A DNA stretch of 64,000 bases from Paracoccus sp. SMMA_5_TC. Its GTDB lineage: Bacteria > Pseudomonadota > Alphaproteobacteria > Rhodobacterales > Rhodobacteraceae. The position numbers were made by a program, and so were the translations under genes. How positions within the stretch are numbered: position 1 is the first letter of the stretch; every line of letters begins with the position of its first letter. The notes under the pieces were generated by a model. That model ran no database searches and had not been told where the DNA came from. It saw only the letters and a program-made list of their open reading frames with translations. The DNA lies in assembly GCF_009696685.2 (NCBI RefSeq), contig NZ_CP102355.1, forward strand, positions 2,529,501-2,593,500. The letters are read 5' to 3'. This document shows, in pieces, positions 38,171-50,103 of the stretch.

Positions 38171-38527
38171 CTATTCGGCGGCGTCATGCGCCTTCAGCCA
38201 ATCCTGCATCATCTGGATTTCGGCGGTCTGGGCCTTGATGACCTCTTCGGCCAGCTTGCGCACCTGGGGATCCTTGCCGTGTTCCAGCACCACCTTGGCC
38301 ATGTCGATGGCGCCCTGGTGATGCGGGATCATGCCGCGCATGAAGTCCACATCGGCGTCACCGCTGTAATCGATCATCATGTCGTCGTGCATGCGCTGCA
38401 TCGCCGCCTGATAGCCGGCGCTCGCAGCGTCCTGGGCACCATGGCCCGCGTGATCCATCGTTGCGTGATCTTGGGCCAGGGCCGGTGTGGCCAGCACGGC
38501 AACCAGGGCAACTGCAATAAGGCGCAT
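38171..38527 (-). CDS. DUF305 periplasmic protein (CopM-like metallochaperone family)
   Basis: A 118-residue exported protein with a signal peptide ending in TPALAQD (about residue 19). It is rich in Met and His ([22 protein letters not shown]), the DUF305 pattern linked with copper or silver binding. It is divergent from an OsmC-type gene across 166 bp. Confidence 0.88.
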   Translation of the reverse strand: MRLIAVALVAVLATPALAQDHATMDHAGHGAQDAASAGYQAAMQRMHDDMMIDYSGDADVDFMRGMIPHHQGAIDMAKVVLEHGKDPQVRKLAEEVIKAQTAEIQMMQDWLKAHDAAE

Positions 38528-38693
38528 ATCGTATCCTCCGCGTCAAATCCCGGAAATCAGGCCCGTTTTCGGAGCGGGACGCAAATGACAAGCCCGTCAC
38601 CGGCGGCCGTCGCAAAACGTGATTGAACCCGCGCGGTCCCAGTGGCGTTTCCCCTGCAAACCCCCACGGAAATCGCATTTGCAGGAGCGACCG

Positions 38694-39116
38694 ATGATCG
38701 TCAATTCCGGTTCGGCGAAATGGCAGGGCGGGCTCAAGGACGGGACGGGCAGTATCTCGACCCGGTCCGGCGCGCTCAGCGACCAGCCCTATGGCTTCAA
38801 CACCAGGTTCGAGGGCAAGCCCGGCACCAACCCCGAGGAACTGATCGGTGCCGCCCATGCCGCCTGTTTCAGCATGGCGCTGTCCGGCCAGCTTGCCCAG
38901 GAAGGCATCACCGATGTGCGCATCGAAACCACTTCGGAAATCGGGCTGGACAAGGACGGCGACGGCTTTGCCATCAAGACCGCGCATCTGGTGACCCGCA
39001 TTTCGGCCACCGGCGACAAGGCCGTGATCGAGGAATGCGCCCGCCGGGCCGAAAAGGGCTGCCCGGTCAGCAAGCTCTTGAACGCCCGCATCACCCTGGA
39101 CGTGACGGTCCTGTGA
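38694..39116 (+). CDS. OsmC-family peroxiredoxin
   Basis: A 140-residue OsmC/Ohr-fold thiol peroxidase that removes organic hydroperoxides. The two reactive cysteines are in AAHAACFSMALSGQLAQEG and CARRAEKGCPVSKLLN. The ATG at 38694 has AGGAGCGACC upstream. It overlaps the next gene by one base (TGATG). Confidence 0.93.
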   Translation: MIVNSGSAKWQGGLKDGTGSISTRSGALSDQPYGFNTRFEGKPGTNPEELIGAAHAACFSMALSGQLAQEGITDVRIETTSEIGLDKDGDGFAIKTAHLVTRISATGDKAVIEECARRAEKGCPVSKLLNARITLDVTVL

Positions 39117-39945
39117 TGCTGATCCGATACGGCTATCGCATCACCCTGGAATCGGACGGGCCGGTTCCGCTGATCACGATGATGACCGCGCGCCCTGAAC
39201 GCCGCATGGATCTGCGCGGCACCGAACAGTTCCGCACCGACCCCGAGGTGGCTTGCGCCACGCATCTGGACGTGTTCGGCAACCTGCGGATGCGCCTGAC
39301 CGCCCCCGGCGGGCGGTTGACCCTGCAATCCGATGCGGTGATCGCCGACAGCGGCTTGCGTGACCCGATCTGCCCCGCGGCGCAGGAAATCCCGGTTGCA
39401 TCCCTGCCCGACGAGGTGCTGCCCTACCTCGCACCCAGCCGCTATTGCGAATCCGACATGATGGGACAGATCGCCTGGGATCTGTTCGGCAATGTTGCGC
39501 CTGGCTGGCCGCGGGTGCAGGCGATCTGCGACTTTGTCCATCAGCGCCTGGTGTTCAGCTATGGCGATGCCGATGTGTTCCGCACCGCCCACAGTTCCTA
39601 TGCCGAGCAGAAGGGGGTTTGCCGCGACTATGCGCATCTTGCCATAGCGCTCTGCCGCGCGCTGAACATCCCGGCCCGCTATGCCTTTGGCTATCTGGGC
39701 GACATCGGCGTGCCGCCCAGTCCCGACCCGATGGATTTCGCCGCCTGGATGCATGTCTGGCTGTCGGGTCGGTGGTGGGCGTTCGATCCGCGCAACAACA
39801 GCCCGCGTATCGGGCGCATCACCATCGGCCACGGCAGGGATGCCGCCGATGTGCCCATGATCGCCAGCTTCGGCACGCACCGCCTGGTCGATTTCAAGGT
39901 CTGGACCGATCAGGTCAAGGACGACCCGACCGATCCCCAAGACGG

Positions 39946-39949
<4 letters not shown>
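39116..39949 (+). CDS. Transglutaminase-like family protein
   Basis: A 277-residue protein of the bacterial transglutaminase-like family, with an N-terminal beta domain and a papain-like core. The Cys-His-Asp triad is seen in YAEQKGVCRDYAHLAIALCR, FAAWMHVWLSGR and RWWAFDPRNNSP. The ATG shares its A with the OsmC stop. The last four bases (CTAG) are shared with the stop of prfC on the other strand. The substrate is unknown. Confidence 0.88.
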
Positions 39950-41541
<1,592 letters not shown>

Positions 41542-41573
41542 GCCCGGCCGTTTATCGCGGGCACGCGCGGTTC

Positions 41574-42332
41574 TCAAACGAATTGTTCGCGCATCAGGCG
41601 CTCTTCCAGCCCGTGACCGGGATCGAACAGCAGTCGGTGGCTGATCGACAGCTCGGTGCGAACCTCGACCCACAGCACGGAATCGACCCCCCGGGAATCG
41701 GCGTCGGCCATGACCGGACGCTTGTCCGATTCCAGCACGTCAAAGCGCAAGGTGGCCGAACTGGGCAATATCGCTCCGCGCCAGCGTCGGGGGCGAAAGG
41801 CGGCAATTGCGGTCAGGGCAAGGACATCCGACCCCAGCGGCAGAATCGGACCGTTGGCGGAATAGTTGTAGGCGGTTGAGCCCGCCGGCGTGCACAGCAA
41901 CGCCCCATCGCAAACCAGTTCGCGCATCCGCACCTGCCCGTTGACACTGATCTGCAGACGCGCCGCCTGCGGACCCGCGCGCAACAGGCTGACCTCGTTG
42001 ATCGCCAGGGCGCAGTGCTCATGTCCGTCGGTGGTTCCTGCTGTCATCGCCAGCGGATGAATGACGGTTTCCTCGGCCGCGCGGATGCGGGCGGGCAGGT
42101 CGTCATCGGAATAGGTGTTCATCAGGAAACCGACCGTGCCGCGATTCATGCCATAGACCGGCAGGCCGCGGTTCTGATGCATGACATTCAGCATCAGCCC
42201 GTCCCCCCCCAGCGCCACGATCACTTCGGCCTCGCGCATGGGAACGTGGCCATAGCGTTCTGACAGGGTTTCGGCCGCGGTAACCGCAGTTTCCGTGCTG
42301 CTGGCGATGAAATGCATCTTCATGCATGCCAT
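41574..42332 (-). CDS. nadK: NAD kinase
   Basis: Phosphorylates NAD to NADP. The 252-residue protein has the signature [20 protein letters not shown], the NE motif [13 protein letters not shown] and the [19 protein letters not shown] motif. Starts at 42332 and 42323 are both possible; neither has a good ribosome site. It is 32 bp before prfC on the same strand and divergent from glyA. Confidence 0.94.
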   Translation of the reverse strand: MACMKMHFIASSTETAVTAAETLSERYGHVPMREAEVIVALGGDGLMLNVMHQNRGLPVYGMNRGTVGFLMNTYSDDDLPARIRAAEETVIHPLAMTAGTTDGHEHCALAINEVSLLRAGPQAARLQISVNGQVRMRELVCDGALLCTPAGSTAYNYSANGPILPLGSDVLALTAIAAFRPRRWRGAILPSSATLRFDVLESDKRPVMADADSRGVDSVLWVEVRTELSISHRLLFDPGHGLEERLMREQFV

Positions 42333-42467
42333 CTTGCCGTCCGCACGCGCCGGCGCAAGCCCCTGCGACGGCGGCAAATCCTGCCGCATCGCCGTCGCAT
42401 CCATCCTAGCCGGCGGCGACAAAACCCGCTAGAACCCCGCCAGGCCGCCTTTATGCATGAGGACCAG

Positions 42468-43751
42468 ATGACCGACACCGGATTTTTCACCGAGACGCTG
42501 GATAGCCGCGACCCCGAAATCTTTGGCGCGATCCGCAAGGAACTGGGCCGCCAGCGCGACGAGATCGAACTGATCGCGTCGGAAAACATCGTCTCGAAGG
42601 CGGTGCTGGAGGCTCAGGGTTCGGTCCTGACCAACAAATATGCCGAAGGCTATCCCGGCAAGCGCTATTATGGCGGCTGCCAGTATGTCGACATCGTCGA
42701 AGAACTGGCGATCGAGCGCGCGAAAAAGCTTTTCGACTGCCAATTCGCCAATGTGCAGCCCAATTCCGGCAGCCAGATGAACCAGGCGGTATTCCTGGCA
42801 CTGCTGCAGCCCGGCGACACCTTCATGGGGCTCGATCTGAATTCGGGCGGGCACCTGACCCATGGCAGCCCGGTGAACATGTCGGGCAAATGGTTCAACG
42901 TGGTCAGCTATGGCGTGCGCCAGCAGGATCAGCTGCTGGACATGGATGAGGTGCGCAGAAAGGCATTGGAACACAAGCCCAAGCTGATCGTGGCCGGCGG
43001 CACCGCCTATAGCCGCATCTGGGACTGGGCGGCATTCCGCGCCATCGCCGATGAGGTGGGCGCCTGGCTGATGGTGGACATGGCCCATATCGCCGGGCTG
43101 GTCGCGGGTGGCCAGCATCCCTCGCCCATCCCGCATGCGCATGTGGTCACCACCACCACGCACAAGTCGCTGCGTGGGCCGCGCGGCGGCATGGTGCTGA
43201 CCAACGACGCCGATATCGCCAAGAAGATCAATTCGGCGGTGTTCCCCGGCCTTCAGGGCGGTCCCCTGATGCATGTGATCGCCGCCAAGGCCGTGGCTTT
43301 CGGCGAAGCGCTGCGCCCCGAGTTCAAGGACTATGCCGCGCAGGTCGTGGCCAATGCCCGCGCCATGGCGGACGAGCTGATGAAGGGCGGCATCGACATC
43401 GTGTCGGGCGGCACCGACAACCACCTGTGCCTGGCGGACCTGCGCCCCAAGGGCGTGACCGGCAAGGCAACCGAGGCGTCGCTGGGGCGTGCCCATATCA
43501 CCTGCAACAAGAACGGTGTGCCCTTCGACCCCGAAAAGCCGTTCGTGACCTCGGGCATCCGCCTGGGCGCCCCGGCTGGCACCACCCGCGGCTTTGGCGA
43601 GGCCGAGTTCCGCCAGATCGCCCGCTGGATCGTCGAGGTCGTGGACGGCCTGGCTGCCAATGGCGAAAACGGCAATGCCGAGGTCGAGGCCAGGGTCAAG
43701 GCCGAAGTGGCTGCCCTTTGCGCGCGCTTCCCGCTTTACAACGGCATGTGA
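42468..43751 (+). CDS. glyA: Serine hydroxymethyltransferase
   Basis: Interconverts serine and glycine and charges tetrahydrofolate with a one-carbon unit, used by ThyX. The 427-residue PLP enzyme has the Lys motif [20 protein letters not shown]. The start at 42468 was preferred to 42453 because GAGG lies six bases upstream of it. Confidence 0.98.
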   Translation: MTDTGFFTETLDSRDPEIFGAIRKELGRQRDEIELIASENIVSKAVLEAQGSVLTNKYAEGYPGKRYYGGCQYVDIVEELAIERAKKLFDCQFANVQPNSGSQMNQAVFLALLQPGDTFMGLDLNSGGHLTHGSPVNMSGKWFNVVSYGVRQQDQLLDMDEVRRKALEHKPKLIVAGGTAYSRIWDWAAFRAIADEVGAWLMVDMAHIAGLVAGGQHPSPIPHAHVVTTTTHKSLRGPRGGMVLTNDADIAKKINSAVFPGLQGGPLMHVIAAKAVAFGEALRPEFKDYAAQVVANARAMADELMKGGIDIVSGGTDNHLCLADLRPKGVTGKATEASLGRAHITCNKNGVPFDPEKPFVTSGIRLGAPAGTTRGFGEAEFRQIARWIVEVVDGLAANGENGNAEVEARVKAEVAALCARFPLYNGM

Positions 43752-43758
43752 ATGTCTG

Positions 43759-43788
43759 CCGGCGCGGGCTCAGACCAGTCCGCGCCGG
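43759..43788. terminator. Hairpin after glyA
   Basis: CCGGCGCGG (43759-43767) and CCGCGCCGG (43780-43788) form a perfect 9-bp stem with a 12-nt loop, 8 bp after the glyA stop. It overlaps the end of the opposite gene and has no T-run. Confidence 0.5.
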
Positions 43789-44159
43789 GTCATGATCCAG
43801 ACCGCGACCCCGGCCAGCACCAGCAACCCCAGGGCCACGCTGGCCGCAAAGCCTGCCATGCGCCCACGCATGCGCGCCCCCTGCCCCAAGGGCCGCAGAT
43901 GCGCCAGCAGCGCGCGATGCGCCTGTCCCACGCGGGCCAGGTCGACCTGGCGGGCAAGGCGGGGGTTCTCGGCCAGGCGGTCGGCATCGGCCAGGATGCG
44001 GGCTTCGCGCCGCAGGCGACGCGGCAGAGCCCCACCCCGCTTGCGCAACATGATTTCAAGGCTGGCGTGCTGACCGCGACGCAGCCCGCCGTGGCGCGCG
44101 GCGATCAGGCTGGCGATTTCGTCAGCCATCGGCCTGATATCGTCAATCCGCATCGACAT
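43770..44159 (-). CDS. Conserved hypothetical membrane-anchored protein
   Basis: A 129-residue protein, very basic in the middle (LRKRGGALPRRLRREARILA), with one C-terminal membrane helix (MAGFAASVALGLLVLAGVAV). Family unknown to me; it looks like a cytoplasmic domain of about 100 residues anchored by its C-terminus. It converges with glyA. Confidence 0.65.
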   Translation of the reverse strand: MSMRIDDIRPMADEIASLIAARHGGLRRGQHASLEIMLRKRGGALPRRLRREARILADADRLAENPRLARQVDLARVGQAHRALLAHLRPLGQGARMRGRMAGFAASVALGLLVLAGVAVWIMTRRGLV

Positions 44160-44222
44160 TTCCTTTCCCCAGCCAAGCTAGCCGCTCTGGTCACGGCTGA
44201 CCAGTAGCGCTAGGCTGGCGGA

Positions 44223-44990
44223 ATGATGTTGCAGTATACAGAAACCGGAACCGACACCGGGCAACCCCCGGTTTTGATTGCACACGGGCTGTTCGGATCG
44301 GGGCGCAACCTGGGCGGGCTTGCGCGGCGACTGGGCGAGACCCGGCGGGTGGTGCTGGTGGACATGCGCAACCATGGCGACAGTTTCCACGATCCCGACC
44401 ACAGCTATCCGGCGCTGGCGCAGGATCTGGCGCAGGTGATCGACCATATCGGCGGACCCGCGGATCTGGTGGGTCATTCGATGGGCGGCAAGGCGGCCAT
44501 GTGCCTTGCGCTGACCCGGCCCGATCTGGTCCGGCGGCTGGTGGTGCTGGACATCGCCCCCTACGCCTATGACCATAGCCAGAACGGGCTGATCGACGCA
44601 ATGGAGGCGACAGATCTGACCGGCCTGCGCCTGCGGTCCGAGGCTGATGCACGTCTGGCACAACATATCGCGGATGCCGGCGTGCGCGCGTTTCTGCTGC
44701 AATCGCTGGACATGAAGGCCGAACCGCCGCGCTGGAAATTCAACCTGGCCGCATTGCGCGACCAGATGCCGTTGATCACCGGCTGGCCACGGATCGAGAC
44801 GAACGGCTTCGACGGTCCGGCGCTGTTCCTGGCCGGAAACGAGTCGGATTATTGTCGCCCCCAGCAATGCGATGCCATCGGCCGGCATTTCCCGCAGGCG
44901 CAGATCATCCATATCCCGGGCGCAGGTCACTGGCTGCACGCCGACAAGCCCGCCGAAATCGCCGAGGCGGTGCTGTCCTTTCTGGGCTGA
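44223..44990 (+). CDS. Alpha/beta-fold hydrolase, YbfF-like esterase
   Basis: A 255-residue hydrolase. The nucleophile elbow is GHSMGGKAA (Ser 86), oxyanion-hole residues are in HGLFGSGRNLGGLAR, and the catalytic His is in PGAGHWLHADKP. The pattern of MRNHGDSFHD and LAQDLAQVIDHI is that of the YbfF/ABHD11 group, acyl-CoA or ester hydrolases. The ATGs at 44223 and 44226 are adjacent. Confidence 0.88.
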   Translation: MMLQYTETGTDTGQPPVLIAHGLFGSGRNLGGLARRLGETRRVVLVDMRNHGDSFHDPDHSYPALAQDLAQVIDHIGGPADLVGHSMGGKAAMCLALTRPDLVRRLVVLDIAPYAYDHSQNGLIDAMEATDLTGLRLRSEADARLAQHIADAGVRAFLLQSLDMKAEPPRWKFNLAALRDQMPLITGWPRIETNGFDGPALFLAGNESDYCRPQQCDAIGRHFPQAQIIHIPGAGHWLHADKPAEIAEAVLSFLG

Positions 44991-45001
44991 CAGTCAGGCG
45001 C

Positions 45002-45307
45002 TCAGCCGCAATCCAGCGCCAGCCGCGCCTCGCCGGTATCGCCGGGCAGGCGCGTGATCAGACTGCCGGGAATCGCGCGGCAGCCGGTGGCCTGTTCAGC
45101 CGCCTGCCGCATCAGATCGGGAACCGGCGCCCTCTGCCGCGGCGTCAGGTAACCCAGGCGGATGACCTGAGCCCGGTTGCCTTGATGAAACACGGCAAAG
45201 CGGATGCCCTGTAGCGTGACATCGTGCCGCGCCGCGCCGAAAAACCCCGGCGAAGGCGAGGCGCAGGCGGAAACCAGCAGCACGATCAGACGGGCGAATC
45301 GCATCAT
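45002..45307 (-). CDS. Putative small lipoprotein
   Basis: A 101-residue protein beginning with a signal sequence and a lipobox-like VSAC at residues about 12-15. The rest (GIRFAVFHQGNRAQVIRLGY) matches no family I recognise. It converges with the esterase gene. The function is unknown. Confidence 0.65.
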   Translation of the reverse strand: MMRFARLIVLLVSACASPSPGFFGAARHDVTLQGIRFAVFHQGNRAQVIRLGYLTPRQRAPVPDLMRQAAEQATGCRAIPGSLITRLPGDTGEARLALDCG

Positions 45308-45405
45308 GCTGGCATTGTCGCCTCGGCGGGTTAAGATCGCATTAACGGAACCTGACCAATAATCCGGCGTTTTTTGCTACAACCATGACCGAGCAGGAGC
45401 ATCTG

Positions 45406-45549
45406 ATGACCCGTTTTGCCAAGCTTATCCCTGTGTTTGCCCTGTTGGCGCTGGCCGCCTGCGAAACAGTCAAGGGCGCGGGGCGCGATCTGCAAACCGC
45501 AGGTCAGGTGGTTTCGCGCGAAAGCGCACAGGTGCAATCGGGCATGTAA
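45406..45549 (+). CDS. Entericidin A/B-like lipoprotein, first of a tandem pair
   Basis: A 47-residue lipoprotein with lipobox LALAAC followed by CETVKGAGRDLQTAGQVVSR, a good entericidin match. The ATG at 45406 has AGGAG upstream. It is too short for a 60-residue cut-off but clearly coding. Confidence 0.88.
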   Translation: MTRFAKLIPVFALLALAACETVKGAGRDLQTAGQVVSRESAQVQSGM

Positions 45550-45707
45550 CCATTCCGCAAAGCGCGCCTCACCCCGGCAATTTTCCGCCGCCAGCCTGTC
45601 ACCGCGATCAATTTCCCGCGGATCGCCACGACAAGCCGCGCAAGGCACTGGGAAGGGCGCGCGGCTCGGGCTAGAAAACCGGCATAGCACGATCACAGGA
45701 CATTGCG

Positions 45708-45893
45708 ATGCCCAGACTGACCATTCTATGCCCTCTGCTGGCTCTGCTGACCCTGGCCGCCTGCGAAACCATGCAAGGCGCAGGACGAGACATGCAGACC
45801 GCCGGCGCCTTGCTGACGCAACAGGCCGCCACCAGCCAAAGCCAGATCGGCAGCTACGCGCCCAGTGCAGCCGCCCCGGCACCTGGTTATTGA
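45708..45893 (+). CDS. Entericidin A/B-like lipoprotein, second of a tandem pair
   Basis: A 61-residue lipoprotein, lipobox LTLAAC (Cys 19), then CETMQGAGRDMQTAGALLTQ. It shares the CET-x2-GAGRD-x-QTAG core with the previous gene, so the two are paralogues, with a longer Ala/Pro-rich tail here. The 158 bp between them allows a separate promoter. Confidence 0.88.
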   Translation: MPRLTILCPLLALLTLAACETMQGAGRDMQTAGALLTQQAATSQSQIGSYAPSAAAPAPGY

Positions 45894-46005
45894 TCCTGGC
45901 TTCGGCCGACGGGGGGCGGTATCGCGCCGCCCTTCTTGCTGCGCAAACGGCATGTTAAGATGAGCATCATCGCCTTGACGGGTCTGCGATCTGAAGGAGC
46001 GTGCG

Positions 46006-46593
46006 ATGTTCGGAAACAGCGCCGAGCGGGCCGCCCCAGCTGCGGCCGACTATTCCATCCTTGACGACCTGCGACGATCCGAGCGCTATTACAGCCGCAC
46101 CGCCCTGGTCAATTACATCTTTCACCATGCGGCGACCTGGGCCATCCTGGTGCTGTCGACGGCAATTCCGTTGCTGACACTGTCAGGCCTGCCTGATGGG
46201 CAACAGAAATGGCTGATGGCGATGCTGGGTGCGGCGGTGGCCGTGCTGCAGGGCTCGAAACAGATTTTCAACTGGCACGAACTCTGGATCACCTATCGCA
46301 CCGCCCGGGAAGGGATCCGCCGCGAAAAGCTGCTGTTTCAATCTGCTGCCGGTCCATACGCGGCCTTGGGGGCGCCCGACCGGCAGGCACTGCTTGCCCA
46401 GCATATCGCCGCAATCCTCGAGGCCGAGGCAAAATCCTGGGTAGTCATCCGCGGCCGCGACAGAAGCGGCTCGGACAATGGCACGCCCAATCCGCAGGGG
46501 GTCGAAACCGGAAAGACGGAAACCGCGGACGACACGGCGAATGCCGCCTCCCATGCACAGCCGCCGGTCCGCCCAGGGGCCAAGGGCGGCTGA
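46006..46593 (+). CDS. DUF4231/SLATT-like two-helix membrane protein
   Basis: A 195-residue protein. Residues 16-30 (YSILDDLRRSERYYSR) start a helical region; two membrane helices lie at about 42-60 and 69-83, followed by a helical region (WHELWITYRTAREGIRREKL). This is the DUF4231/SLATT arrangement, and proteins of that class are often effectors or partners in signalling-type conflict systems. No nucleotide cyclase is nearby here. The C-terminal tail is disordered. AAGGAG stands before the ATG at 46006. Confidence 0.7.
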   Translation: MFGNSAERAAPAAADYSILDDLRRSERYYSRTALVNYIFHHAATWAILVLSTAIPLLTLSGLPDGQQKWLMAMLGAAVAVLQGSKQIFNWHELWITYRTAREGIRREKLLFQSAAGPYAALGAPDRQALLAQHIAAILEAEAKSWVVIRGRDRSGSDNGTPNPQGVETGKTETADDTANAASHAQPPVRPGAKGG

Positions 46594-46613
46594 CGCCGCC
46601 ACGCAGCCAAGGC

Positions 46614-48413
46614 TCAGTTGTCCATCTTGAGCGCCTGGATGAAGGCGGTCTGCGGGATCTCGACCTTGCCGAATTGCCGCATCTTCTTTTTCCCGGCCTT
46701 CTGTTTTTCCAGCAGTTTCTTTTTCCGCGTCGCGTCGCCGCCATAGCATTTGGCGGTCACGTCCTTGCGCATCGCCGACAGGGTTTCGCGCGCAATCACC
46801 CGGCTGCCGATGGCCGCCTGGATCGGGATCTTGAACATGTGGCGCGGAATCAGCTCCTTGAGCTTTTCGACCATGGCCCGGCCGCGACTTTCGGCGCGGT
46901 CGCGATGCACCATGATTGCCAGCGCGTCCACCGGCTCGTCATTGACCAGGATCGACATCTTGACCAGATGATCCTCGCGGTATTCCGACAACTGATAGTC
47001 GAAACTGGCATAGCCCTTGGTCACCGATTTCAGCCGGTCGTAGAAATCGAACACCACTTCGGCCAGGGGCAGGTCATAGACCACCATGGCGCGATTGCCG
47101 GCATAGGTCAGATCCATCTGGATGCCGCGGCGGTCCTGACACAGTTTCAGCACATCGCCCAGATATTCGTCCGGCACCATGATCGTGGCCTTGATGCGCG
47201 GCTCTTCGATGTGGTCGACATAGGTCAGATCGGGCATGTCGGCGGGGTTGTGCAGGTCGCGCACCTCGCCGTCCTTCATGTGCAGCTTGAACACCACGCT
47301 CGGCGCGGTGGTGATCAGGTCCAGATCGTATTCGCGTTCCAGCCGGTCGCGGATCACCTCGAGGTGCAAGAGCCCCAGGAAACCGCAGCGAAAGCCAAAG
47401 CCCAGCGCCGCCGAGGTTTCCATCTCGTAGCTGAAGCTGGCGTCATTCAGGGCCAGTTTCTCGATGGCGTCGCGCAGCGCCTCGAAGTCATTGGCATCGA
47501 CCGGGAACAGCCCGCAGAACACCACCGGTTGCGCCGGCTTGAACCCCGGCAGCGGCGTGTCGGTGCCCTTTTTCTCATGCGTGATGGTGTCGCCGACGCG
47601 GGTGTCGCGCACCTGCTTGATCGAGGCGGTCAGCACCCCGATCTCGCCCGGGCCCAGTTCGGGAATGTCCTGCATCTGCGGGCGCAGCACCGCCAGCTTG
47701 TCGATGCCATAGACGGCGCCGGTCTGCATCATGCGGATGCGGTCGCCCTTGCGGATCACGCCATCCATGACACGGATCATCACCACGACGCCCAGATAGG
47801 GGTCATACCAGCTGTCCACCAGCATCGCCTTCAGCGGCGCGTTCCGGTCGCCCTTGGGCGCCGGCAGGCGGGTCACGATCGCTTCCAGCACATCGGGGAT
47901 GCCCAGACCGGTCTTGGCCGAAATCGGGATCGCGTCCGAGGCGTCGATGCCGATCACCTCCTCGATGTTTTCCTTGACCCGCTCGGGCTCGGCGGCGGGC
48001 AGGTCGATCTTGTTCAGCACCGGCACGATTTCATGCCCGGCGTCGATGGCCTGATAGACATTGGCCAGGGTCTGCGCCTCGACCCCCTGGCTGGCATCGA
48101 CGACCAGCAACGATCCTTCGACCGCGCGCATCGAGCGGCTGACCTCATAGGCGAAATCGACGTGACCGGGGGTGTCGATCAGGTTCAGGATATAGGTTCG
48201 CCCATCGCGCGCCGGATATTCGATGCGCACGGTATTGGCCTTGATGGTGATGCCGCGTTCGCGCTCGATGTCCATGCTGTCCAGCAGCTGGGCCTTCATG
48301 TCGCGTTCGGCGACCGTGCCCGTCATCTGGATCAGGCGGTCGGCCAGGGTGGACTTGCCGTGGTCGATATGGGCCACGATCGAGAAATTGCGGATGAGAT
48401 CAAGGTCGGTCAT
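46614..48413 (-). CDS. lepA: Elongation factor 4
   Basis: GTPase that back-translocates or helps stalled ribosomes and affects initiation. The 599-residue length is exact for the family. G1 is [17 protein letters not shown]3 [16 protein letters not shown]4 [20 protein letters not shown], and the C-terminal LepA domain ends in [15 protein letters not shown]. Confidence 0.98.
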   Translation of the reverse strand: MTDLDLIRNFSIVAHIDHGKSTLADRLIQMTGTVAERDMKAQLLDSMDIERERGITIKANTVRIEYPARDGRTYILNLIDTPGHVDFAYEVSRSMRAVEGSLLVVDASQGVEAQTLANVYQAIDAGHEIVPVLNKIDLPAAEPERVKENIEEVIGIDASDAIPISAKTGLGIPDVLEAIVTRLPAPKGDRNAPLKAMLVDSWYDPYLGVVVMIRVMDGVIRKGDRIRMMQTGAVYGIDKLAVLRPQMQDIPELGPGEIGVLTASIKQVRDTRVGDTITHEKKGTDTPLPGFKPAQPVVFCGLFPVDANDFEALRDAIEKLALNDASFSYEMETSAALGFGFRCGFLGLLHLEVIRDRLEREYDLDLITTAPSVVFKLHMKDGEVRDLHNPADMPDLTYVDHIEEPRIKATIMVPDEYLGDVLKLCQDRRGIQMDLTYAGNRAMVVYDLPLAEVVFDFYDRLKSVTKGYASFDYQLSEYREDHLVKMSILVNDEPVDALAIMVHRDRAESRGRAMVEKLKELIPRHMFKIPIQAAIGSRVIARETLSAMRKDVTAKCYGGDATRKKKLLEKQKAGKKKMRQFGKVEIPQTAFIQALKMDN

Positions 48414-48455
48414 GGCGCGGCTATAGCGTGGCTTTGGCGTTGCGGAAAGGGGGAT

Positions 48456-49358
48456 TCAGGGCGCAAGCAAACCTGCCTCGCGCAGCAGTCGCCGGCGCAG
48501 CAACGCCTCGCGCCACATGGTGTAGCACCCCGAGGCGACGATGATCGCGGCCCCGGTCATGGTCAGCGCATCCGGCCGCTCCCCGAACACCAGAAAGGCG
48601 AGGATCAGCGCGAACACCAGCCGCGCATAACGATAGGGCGCCAGCGCCGACGCCTCGCCCACCCTTGTGGCCGCCACCAGCAGCGCATAGCCACCGACAC
48701 CCACCGCGATGCAGGCCAGAAACAGCAGCCATTGCCGGCCGTCAGGCATGACGAATTCCTGACCCAGAACCCATCCCATCAGCACCGAAGCGATCAGGAT
48801 GGCGAAAAAGGCGGCGGCGGCAAGCTGTTCGGATCGCACCTGCGCCGGCACCCGGCGCGTCATCAGGTCGCGCGCAGCCAGCCCCACCACCGCCAGCAAT
48901 GCCATCAGCGATACCGGCCGGAACCCCTCCAGCCCGGGGCGGATGACCAGCAGCACCCCCAGAAAGCCGACGATGATCGCGCTCCACCGTCGCCAGCCGA
49001 CCGGCTCGCCCAGAAACAGCGCTGCGCCCAGCACGATCGCCAGCGGCAAGGCCTGCATGATCGCCGAGGTCGACGAAAGCTCGGTCAGAGCCAGTGCCAC
49101 GACAATCCCGATCGAGCCCACCGCCTCGGCCAGGCTGCGCAACAGCACCACCGGCCGCAGCAGGTCAGGCGTGAACAGCCGCCCGCCTTTCAGCCACAGC
49201 ATCCCGGCAAAGCTGGCAAAGCCCAGCAGCCCGATCAGCCCCAGCACCTGGGCATAGGGCAGTTCGGCCGCCAGCAGCTTGATGAACATGTCCTCGAAGG
49301 CAAACAGGACCATGGACACGACCATCAGCATCGCGCCGCGAAAGTTTTCGGTGACCAT
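48456..49358 (-). CDS. EamA/DMT superfamily transporter
   Basis: A 300-residue inner-membrane protein with ten predicted helices in two repeated EamA halves (for example AMLMVVSMVLFAFEDMFIKL and LIGLLGFASFAGMLW). The substrate is unknown; relatives export amino acids or metabolites. It is divergent from the heavy-metal-associated protein across 88 bp. Confidence 0.88.
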   Translation of the reverse strand: MVTENFRGAMLMVVSMVLFAFEDMFIKLLAAELPYAQVLGLIGLLGFASFAGMLWLKGGRLFTPDLLRPVVLLRSLAEAVGSIGIVVALALTELSSTSAIMQALPLAIVLGAALFLGEPVGWRRWSAIIVGFLGVLLVIRPGLEGFRPVSLMALLAVVGLAARDLMTRRVPAQVRSEQLAAAAFFAILIASVLMGWVLGQEFVMPDGRQWLLFLACIAVGVGGYALLVAATRVGEASALAPYRYARLVFALILAFLVFGERPDALTMTGAAIIVASGCYTMWREALLRRRLLREAGLLAP

Positions 49359-49446
49359 CTGGCCGTCGCCTCATGTCAGGGAATTGCAGAACCCGGGGTT
49401 TGCCGCGATCATAGGCAGATTGTCAGCCAAGCGAAAGGACGGGTCG

Positions 49447-49632
49447 ATGAAATTCCGCGTCAGCGACATGAGCTGCGGCCACTGCACTGCCGCCATCGAA
49501 AAGGCCGTGGCCGAGGCCGGAGGCCAGGCAAAAGCCGATCTTCAGGATCACAGCGTCACTGTTGAAGGCCTGACCCCGGAACGCGCGGCCGATGTGATTC
49601 GAGAGGCGGGCTATACCCCCGAACCCGCCTGA
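49447..49632 (+). CDS. Heavy-metal-associated domain protein (CopZ-like copper chaperone)
   Basis: A 61-residue ferredoxin-like HMA domain. The metal site is VSDMSCGHCTAAIEKAV, with the CxxC expected of copper chaperones. The start at 49447 has AAGGAC nearby; the longer frame upstream is unlikely to be coding. No copper ATPase is in the window. Confidence 0.9.
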   Translation: MKFRVSDMSCGHCTAAIEKAVAEAGGQAKADLQDHSVTVEGLTPERAADVIREAGYTPEPA

Positions 49633-49789
49633 GGCAGATATAGCGTCAGACCAGCCGGCAACGCCCAGATCCGTGCGCCCGTCGCCGTTGAGCGCGCCCA
49701 GGCTTTCTGCTAGCCTGCGGACGCAGAGGCGCGGCCGAAAGAGGGTGTTCAGCCCCGGTGCCGCACAGGCCCAAGCCGAGGAGACAGAG

Positions 49790-50095
49790 ATGTTCGACCG
49801 CCTGATGATCGCCGCGGCCGCGGTGGTGCTGATCGTGCCGCCAGCCGTCGCCGGTCCAATCGATTCCGCCTGCATGCGATCGGATCGCGGAGCGCGCAGC
49901 ACGCAGTTGTGCGGCTGCATCCAGCAGGTCGCAGACCAGACCCTGTCGCGCGCCGATCAGCGCCGCGCCGCACGCTTCTTTCAAGATGCCGACGCCGCGC
50001 AGAAGGTGCGCATGTCCAAAAGTGATGCCGACAACGCCTTCTGGGGGCGCTATAAGAACTTTGCCGCTGCGGCCGAGGCTTATTGCGCAAACTAG
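49790..50095 (+). CDS. Small secreted protein, conserved hypothetical
   Basis: A 101-residue protein with a signal peptide ending in PPAVAGPI, then a Cys-containing region (DSACMRSDRG and LCGCIQQVADQTLSR). Relatives in Rhodobacteraceae are sometimes labelled arginine transporter, which has no support here. The ATG at 49790 has GAGGAGAC upstream. It is 8 bp before cobB. Confidence 0.7.
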   Translation: MFDRLMIAAAAVVLIVPPAVAGPIDSACMRSDRGARSTQLCGCIQQVADQTLSRADQRRAARFFQDADAAQKVRMSKSDADNAFWGRYKNFAAAAEAYCAN

Positions 50096-50103
50096 AGGTG
50101 TGA

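Noticed and set aside
46209..49565. 1118-residue plus-strand frame over lepA and the EamA gene
   Set aside because: It is antisense to two conserved genes and its sequence is low-complexity His/Gln/Arg; it results from high GC content.
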